From the NCBI GenBank assembly GCA_902803355.1, contig CADCPP010000157.1:1-9076 (forward strand): a stretch of 9,076 bases of DNA, in the 5' to 3' direction. How positions within the stretch are numbered: position 1 is the stretch's first letter; the number at the start of each line of letters is the position of its first letter. The position numbers were made by a program, and so were the translations under genes. This DNA comes from an uncultured Lachnospiraceae bacterium. GTDB taxonomy: Bacteria; Bacillota; Clostridia; Lachnospirales; Lachnospiraceae. Below, in pieces: positions 5,875 through 9,076 of this stretch. The notes beneath the pieces are model-generated. The model had not been told where the DNA came from, searched no databases, and worked only from the letters and a program-made list of their open reading frames with translations.

Positions 5875-6936
5875 ATGAGCGAAACGGTATCTTTTAAATG
5901 TCCAAACTGCGGTTCGCCGCTGCTGTACGATGCGGAGACGGCGCGCTTTTCGTGCGAGTACTGCGGCTCAGGCTTTTCCCTGGAAGAGGTGGAGCATGCG
6001 TCCGCAAACGCCGATGCCCCCTTCGACTGGGGCGATTACGCGGCAGGGGTCTCCGATGAGCATCTGGAGGGACTCATTTCCTATGTCTGCCGCTCCTGCG
6101 GCGCCGAGGTGGTCACGGATGCGGTGACGGCGGCCACGCACTGCCCTTACTGCGGCAATGTCATGGTCGTGGAGGATAATCTCTCCGGCCTGCTCAAGCC
6201 CAATGGCGTGATCCCTTTCCGGGTGGACAAGAAAAAGCTGCAGGAGATCGTGAAGAATTACTGCAGCGGCAAGCCTCTGCTTCCCCGCAATTTCCTGACG
6301 ACGCATAAGATCGAAGAGGTAAAGGGGGTCTACGTGCCCTTCTGGCTCTATAACTGCAAAACCGACGGATCCATGACCTTTAATGCCACGCGGGTGCGCA
6401 GCTGGTCGGACAGCCGTTACTATTATACAGAGACCTCCCGCTACTGGGTGACCTGCGACGGCGAGATGGCGTTTGCGCGTGTTCCGGCGGACGGCTCAAA
6501 ACGGATGGATGACGCTCTGATGGACTCAGTCGAACCATATGATTTTTCCGACCTTCAGCCCTTTGCCGCAGGCTACCTGTCCGGTTATCTGGCAGACCGC
6601 TTCGACGATGATGCCGAGGCCTGCCTGCCCCGCACGGATAAACGGGTGAAAAACAGCATGGCAGAAGCTTTCCGCTCCTCCCTGCACGGCTTTTCTACGG
6701 CAGTCCCTGTGGCAAACAATATCCGTCTGATCGAGCCCTCGGTAAGCTATGTACTGCTGCCAGTCTATCTGATCCGGGCCAGCTACAATGGGGAAGAGTA
6801 TCAATTTGCGGTCAACGGACAGACCGGAAAGATGACCGGTAACCTGCCGGTATCCAAAGGAAAATACTGGGGATACTTCTTCGGGATCGCGGCCGCCATC
6901 TCCTCGCTGTTTGCCGCGGCGACATTTTTGATGTAA
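5875..6936 (+). CDS. ydjG: YdjG-like membrane protein with two N-terminal zinc ribbons
   Basis: The 353-residue frame starts 7 bases after TAAAGGAGG (5859-5867). Two four-cysteine zinc ribbons are plain: C9/C12 with C27/C30, and C72/C75 with C90/C93. The body (about 105-325) carries features I recognise from Bacillus subtilis YdjG and its Firmicutes relatives: VIPFRVDKKK (112-121), GVYVPFWLY (151-159), a YYYTETSRYW run (182-191), FARVPADGSKRMDD (200-213), VLLPVYLI (293-300) and FAVNGQTGKMTGN (311-323). One hydrophobic segment at about 332-352 anchors the C-terminus in the membrane, so the ribbons should be cytoplasmic. In B. subtilis ydjG lies between pspA and ydjH in a SigW-controlled envelope-stress cluster. 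Automatic annotation may call such proteins PriA-like or TFIIB-like because of the ribbons; nothing helicase-like is present. Here it sits only 21 bases after oppC and 12 before the next gene, as part of the transporter operon. The symbol is by family resemblance. Confidence 0.85.
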   Translation: MSETVSFKCPNCGSPLLYDAETARFSCEYCGSGFSLEEVEHASANADAPFDWGDYAAGVSDEHLEGLISYVCRSCGAEVVTDAVTAATHCPYCGNVMVVEDNLSGLLKPNGVIPFRVDKKKLQEIVKNYCSGKPLLPRNFLTTHKIEEVKGVYVPFWLYNCKTDGSMTFNATRVRSWSDSRYYYTETSRYWVTCDGEMAFARVPADGSKRMDDALMDSVEPYDFSDLQPFAAGYLSGYLADRFDDDAEACLPRTDKRVKNSMAEAFRSSLHGFSTAVPVANNIRLIEPSVSYVLLPVYLIRASYNGEEYQFAVNGQTGKMTGNLPVSKGKYWGYFFGIAAAISSLFAAATFLM

Positions 6937-6948
6937 GGGAGGCGGAAA

Positions 6949-7380
6949 ATGAAACGAATGAAAAAAAACATTTGTGTATGGCTCCTTCTTGCCGCCGCGC
7001 TGCTGCTCTGCCCGCGGCAGCCTGCCTTTGCGCAGGCTCTCGGCTCTGCCGCAGGAGCGGAGCAGGAGACCGCGCCTTCAGCCGATAGGGACCTGGAGGA
7101 AGTTGCCGCTTCCGCGTCCGGTGTTGACGGAGGCGGAATGGAGCCGGAGGACCTTTTGTGGGCGGTCGGCGTGGCCTTTGTGGTGGCCTGGGCCGTGACC
7201 AGCAGCATGATGCGCCGCATGAGACCGGTACAGACGGCAAAGACAGCCAGGAATTATATCGTGAAGGGCAGCTACCGCCTGCGAGGCTATAATGAGATCT
7301 TTCTCGGCAGAACTGTGACAAAGCAGGAACGGCAGGAGAGCAGAAACCATGGAGGCGGAGGCCCCGGCGGAAGAGGCTAA
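6949..7380 (+). CDS. Short YdjH-like protein lacking the TPM domain
   Basis: The frame has 143 residues with AAGGGAGG (6935-6942) 6 bases before the ATG; a second in-frame ATG at 6958 is less well placed. Residues 1-28 form a signal peptide (basic start, Leu/Ala-rich core, AFA cut site before Q29). A low-complexity acidic Ala/Gly/Ser linker (about 29-66) leads to one membrane helix (about 68-87). The cytoplasmic tail starts with RRMRPVQTAK and contains YIVKGSYRL (103-111) and EIFLGRTVTKQER (116-128), ending in a Gly-rich stretch. In full-length YdjH/YgcG-type proteins of Firmicutes, a signal peptide, a TPM domain of about 120 residues, a helix and just such a tail (Y..GS..L....FL...VT, then Gly/Ser-rich) follow in order. 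The TPM domain is absent here and the linker shows no remnant. Its place between YdjG-like and YdjI-like genes supports the assignment. It could be a degenerate or a minimal functional form; the frame is intact. Confidence 0.75.
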   Translation: MKRMKKNICVWLLLAAALLLCPRQPAFAQALGSAAGAEQETAPSADRDLEEVAASASGVDGGGMEPEDLLWAVGVAFVVAWAVTSSMMRRMRPVQTAKTARNYIVKGSYRLRGYNEIFLGRTVTKQERQESRNHGGGGPGGRG

Positions 7381-7407
7381 AGGCCGCCTGCGCCGTTAAA
7401 AAAACTC

Positions 7408-7436
7408 TTCAAAAATAAAAAAATATTTGCTATAAT
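7408..7436 (+). promoter_or_regulatory. Strong extended -10 promoter of the SPFH gene
   Basis: TTCAAA (7408-7413), a 17 base spacer, and a perfect TATAAT (7431-7436) preceded by TGC (7428-7430) form an extended -10 sigma-A-type promoter. It lies in a sharply AT-rich island with A-tracts at 7398-7404, 7411-7415 and 7417-7423. The start would be near 7443, giving a leader of about 77 bases. The SPFH gene can therefore be expressed apart from the upstream operon, although no terminator separates them. Confidence 0.8.
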
Positions 7437-7447
7437 AATGCAGGTAA

Positions 7448-7462
7448 TGTATGATGAATACA
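7448..7462 (+). other. Small inverted repeat in the SPFH gene leader
   Basis: TGTAT (7448-7452) and ATACA (7458-7462) can pair around a GATGA loop near the predicted 5' end of the leader. It is AT-rich and only 5 bp, so it would be weak as RNA; it could be an operator downstream of the promoter. Confidence 0.25.
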
Positions 7463-7516
7463 AATGAACAAGCGAAAACCTGCTTAATGAAAAAATCGCG
7501 AAGCGAAAGGAGCTAA
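7451..7516 (+). other. Possible short upstream open frame in the SPFH leader
   Basis: ATG at 7451 (and in-frame ATG 7454) opens 21 codons with Met-Met-Asn-Thr-Asn-Glu at the start and ends with TAA at 7514-7516, 3 bases before the SPFH start at 7520. Its last codons overlap the SPFH ribosome binding site. Only a GCAGG (7440-7444) precedes it, and this may lie upstream of the transcript start, so translation is doubtful. Confidence 0.2.
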
Positions 7517-7519
7517 ATT

Positions 7520-8782
7520 ATGGGTCTTATTTCTGCAGCACTCGGTTCCGTCAGCGGAGTACTGGCGGATCAGTGGAAAGAATTTTTCTACTGCGAAGCG
7601 CTTGACAAGGATGTTCTGATGGTAAAGGGCCAGAAGCGAGTGGGCAATCGTTCCTCGAACACCAAGGGATCGGATAATATCATCTCCAACGGCTCCGGCA
7701 TCGTTGTTGCCGACGGCCAGTGCATGATGATCGTGGAACAGGGCAAGGTCGTGGAATTCTGCGCCGAACCCGGTGAGTTCACCTGGGACTCCTCCACTGA
7801 ACCGTCCATCTTTACCGGCAAGTTCGGCAAGAGCCTGCTGGAGACCTTCAAGGTGGTCGGCCGCCGTTTCACCATGGGCGGCAGCACCGGCAAGGATCAG
7901 CGCGTTTACTACTTCAACACCAAAGAGATCATTGATAACAAGTTCGGCACGGCCAATCCGGTCCCGTTCCGCGTGGTCGACAGACGCGCCAATATCGATA
8001 TCGATGTGTCCGTCCGCTGCGCCGGCCTCTATTCCTACAGACTGTCCGATCCCATGCTGTTCTACACCAAGGTGGTCGGCAATGTCGCTCAGGAATACCG
8101 CCGCGAGACCCTTGATCCTCAGCTGAAGTCCGAATTCCTGTCTGCCCTGCAGCCCGCGTTCGGCAAGCTGTCCGATCTGGAGATCCGTCCGAATCAGATC
8201 GTTACCCACAATGAAGAGCTGACCGATGCCATGCACGAGCAGCTGTCGAAGAAGTGGGGCGAGCTGCGCGGCATCGAAGTCGTCAGCGTGGCCCTGTCCA
8301 CCGTGACCCTGCCCGAAGAGGATCAGGAACGCATCAAAGCCCTGCAGACGGCCGCGACCCTGTCCAATCCGAACCTGGGCGCCGGCTACATGACCGGCCA
8401 GCTGGGCTCTGCCATCAACACTGCCGCCGCCAACGAGAACGGCGCGATGGCCGGCCTGATGGGCGTCGGCATGACCATGAACACTGCCGGCGGCAGCATC
8501 GCCAATATGTATGCCATGGGCGCTGGACAGCCTGCGGCACCGGCGAACGGCTGGACCTGCCCGAAATGCGGCAAGGTGAACGAAGGCAACTTCTGCTCCG
8601 CCTGCGGCACCGCAAAGCCCGCTCCCGAGGGAGAATGGGTCTGCCCGAAGTGCGGCAAGCACAACACCGGCAACTTCTGCCCTGACTGCGGCACGGCGAA
8701 GCCCGGTGCATGGACCTGCCCGAAATGCGGCAAGGAAAACGAAGGCAACTTCTGCTCCTCCTGCGGCACCGCAAAGCCCTGA
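7520..8782 (+). CDS. ydjI: YdjI-like SPFH domain protein with three C-terminal zinc ribbons
   Basis: The frame has 420 residues and starts 7 bases after AAAGGAG (7506-7512). The N-terminus (about 1-25) is an amphipathic stretch with no signal peptide or membrane helix, so any membrane contact is peripheral. Residues about 25-270 form an SPFH-type domain of the 'virion core protein' branch, with GSGIVVADGQCMMIVEQGK (58-76), FTWDSS (87-92), VYYFNTKEI (129-137), FRVVDRR (150-156) and IEVVSVALSTVTLPEEDQERI (252-272). A Gly/Ala/Met-rich flexible part (about 284-342) leads to three tandem four-cysteine ribbons: C347/C350/C359/C362, C375/C378/C387/C390 and C400/C403/C412/C415. B. subtilis YdjI is the SPFH protein needed to link PspA to the membrane, and it acts with YdjG and YdjH; the same gene order here supports an equivalent role. 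It has its own strong promoter and terminator. Regular codon use (GGC, ATC, CTG, AAG) suggests high expression. A general SPFH scaffold unrelated to PspA remains possible. Confidence 0.88.
   Translation: MGLISAALGSVSGVLADQWKEFFYCEALDKDVLMVKGQKRVGNRSSNTKGSDNIISNGSGIVVADGQCMMIVEQGKVVEFCAEPGEFTWDSSTEPSIFTGKFGKSLLETFKVVGRRFTMGGSTGKDQRVYYFNTKEIIDNKFGTANPVPFRVVDRRANIDIDVSVRCAGLYSYRLSDPMLFYTKVVGNVAQEYRRETLDPQLKSEFLSALQPAFGKLSDLEIRPNQIVTHNEELTDAMHEQLSKKWGELRGIEVVSVALSTVTLPEEDQERIKALQTAATLSNPNLGAGYMTGQLGSAINTAAANENGAMAGLMGVGMTMNTAGGSIANMYAMGAGQPAAPANGWTCPKCGKVNEGNFCSACGTAKPAPEGEWVCPKCGKHNTGNFCPDCGTAKPGAWTCPKCGKENEGNFCSSCGTAKP
8552..8779 (+). repeat. Triplicated zinc-ribbon coding repeat
   Basis: Three units start at 8552, 8636 and 8711. 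Each encodes a W.CPKCGK.N.GNFC..CGTAKP pattern, with short extra linkers (AP-EGE, GA) between units. Over 69 aligned bases, units 1 and 3 differ at only 3 positions, while unit 2 differs from unit 1 at 14. Units 1 and 3 also share their synonymous codons, which points to recent duplication or conversion. Confidence 0.9.
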
Positions 8783-8800
8783 ATGATGGTCTGACAAGCG

Positions 8801-8828
8801 GGAGCCCGCCATGCGCGGGCTCCTTTTT
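8801..8828 (+). terminator. Rho-independent terminator after the SPFH gene
   Basis: GGAGCCCGC (8801-8809) pairs perfectly with GCGGGCTCC (8815-8823) around a CATGC loop, followed by TTTTT (8824-8828). It begins 18 bases after the stop codon. The next ribosome binding site lies only 17 bases beyond the T-run. Confidence 0.93.
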
Positions 8829-8861
8829 CAAAACCATTTCCTCCGAAAGGAACAAACGGCA

Positions 8862-9076
8862 ATGATCGATAAAACCTTATTCAACGTCAATGACTCCAAT
8901 CTGACCATGCGCATCCAGCAGGCGGAGATGTATCTGAAAGAATTCGAAGCCGAAGTGAAGCGCGCGCAGGGCGCGACCGGGATCTTCCGTTCGAAGGAGG
9001 ACGCGCTGGCCCGCATCATGATCCTTAATGAGTTCGCGCCGAACGATTCCCGGGTCAAGGGGCTTTTCGAAAGAGC
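8862..9076 (+). CDS. Start of an unrecognised protein (3' end outside window)
   Basis: An ATG at 8862 opens a frame of 71 complete codons that runs off the window edge. GAAAGGAA (8845-8852) lies 9 bases upstream and supports the start. The visible part begins MIDKTLFNVNDSN, has no signal peptide or membrane helix, and looks mostly helical, with charged stretches such as YLKEFEAEVKRAQ and RSKEDALARIMILNEF. I do not recognise a family; it does not resemble the start of PspA. Its site right after the SPFH gene makes a functional link plausible, but a strong terminator stands between them and there is little room for a separate promoter. Confidence 0.7.
   Translation, partial: MIDKTLFNVNDSNLTMRIQQAEMYLKEFEAEVKRAQGATGIFRSKEDALARIMILNEFAPNDSRVKGLFER

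Noticed and set aside
5875..6160. Helicase or transcription-factor identity for the zinc-ribbon protein
   Set aside because: The cysteine pairs alone suggest PriA or TFIIB labels, but no helicase motifs or cyclin-like repeats exist, and the rest matches the YdjG type.
7353..7389. GC-rich inverted repeat at the end of the YdjH-like gene as an operon terminator
   Set aside because: AGGCGG and CCGCCT can pair across a 25 base loop, but the stem is short and no T-run follows; read-through into the SPFH gene is possible.
7440..7483. GCAGGT (7440-7445) and ACCTGC (7478-7483) as a leader stem
   Set aside because: The first arm lies at or before the predicted transcript start and the loop is 32 bases, so a transcribed hairpin is unlikely; it could be chance.
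7474..7502. SigW-like promoter (GAAAAC, 16 bases, CGCG) before the SPFH gene, expected by analogy with Bacillus ydj genes
   Set aside because: The -10 element matches poorly and lies within a few bases of the ribosome binding site, leaving no room for a usable leader.
7484..8812. Long minus-strand open frame (442 codons) opposite the SPFH gene
   Set aside because: It mirrors the strongly biased, GC-rich codon pattern of the real gene, has low-complexity composition rich in Gly/Ala/His/Asp, and no good ribosome binding site. The plus strand encodes clear SPFH and zinc-ribbon motifs.

Overview
The window looks like a chromosomal piece of a Gram-positive bacterium of the class Clostridia, possibly Lachnospiraceae or a relative. 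The reasons are strong AGGAGG-type ribosome binding sites, a lipoprotein substrate-binding protein, GC-rich coding DNA with short AT-rich promoter gaps, and a gene set resembling the Bacillus ydjGHI cluster. The exact taxon is an inference. There are no rRNA, tRNA, CRISPR, phage or insertion-sequence signals, and no gene-free stretch over 300 bases.

Layout. (1) Bases 1-659, minus strand: the start and most of a DUF937-type protein whose C-terminal part is a tandem 24-25 residue repeat running off the window edge. (2) Bases 660-853: a divergent promoter region with two back-to-back sigma-A-type promoters and an inverted repeat. (3) Bases 854-1705: a four-helix membrane protein with a Lys/Glu/Ala-rich N-terminal arm and a small C-terminal Cys/His domain, closed by a clear terminator at 1727-1756. 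(4) Bases 1875-7380: five tightly packed genes in the same direction. They encode a family 5 ABC substrate-binding lipoprotein, OppB-type and OppC-type permeases, a YdjG-like double zinc-ribbon membrane protein, and a short secreted or membrane protein that looks like YdjH without its TPM domain. No terminator is visible inside this run, and no ATPase gene of the transporter is present. (5) Bases 7381-7519: an AT-rich promoter and leader. (6) Bases 7520-8782: a YdjI-like SPFH protein with three C-terminal zinc ribbons, followed by a terminator at 8801-8828. (7) Bases 8862-9076: the start of an unrecognised gene.

How the genes may work together. Genes 5875, 6949 and 7520 keep the order of Bacillus subtilis ydjG-ydjH-ydjI. 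In that organism the cluster follows pspA (ydjF), and the SPFH protein YdjI helps bring PspA to stressed membrane. Here no pspA is visible upstream; an ATPase-less oligopeptide-type importer occupies that side and appears cotranscribed with the YdjG/YdjH-like genes. The most interesting features are this transporter/YdjGHI coupling, the loss of the TPM domain, the triplicated zinc ribbon, and the novel-looking flanking proteins at 1-659 and 854-1705. A joint role in envelope stress or peptide sensing is a hypothesis, not something the sequence proves.
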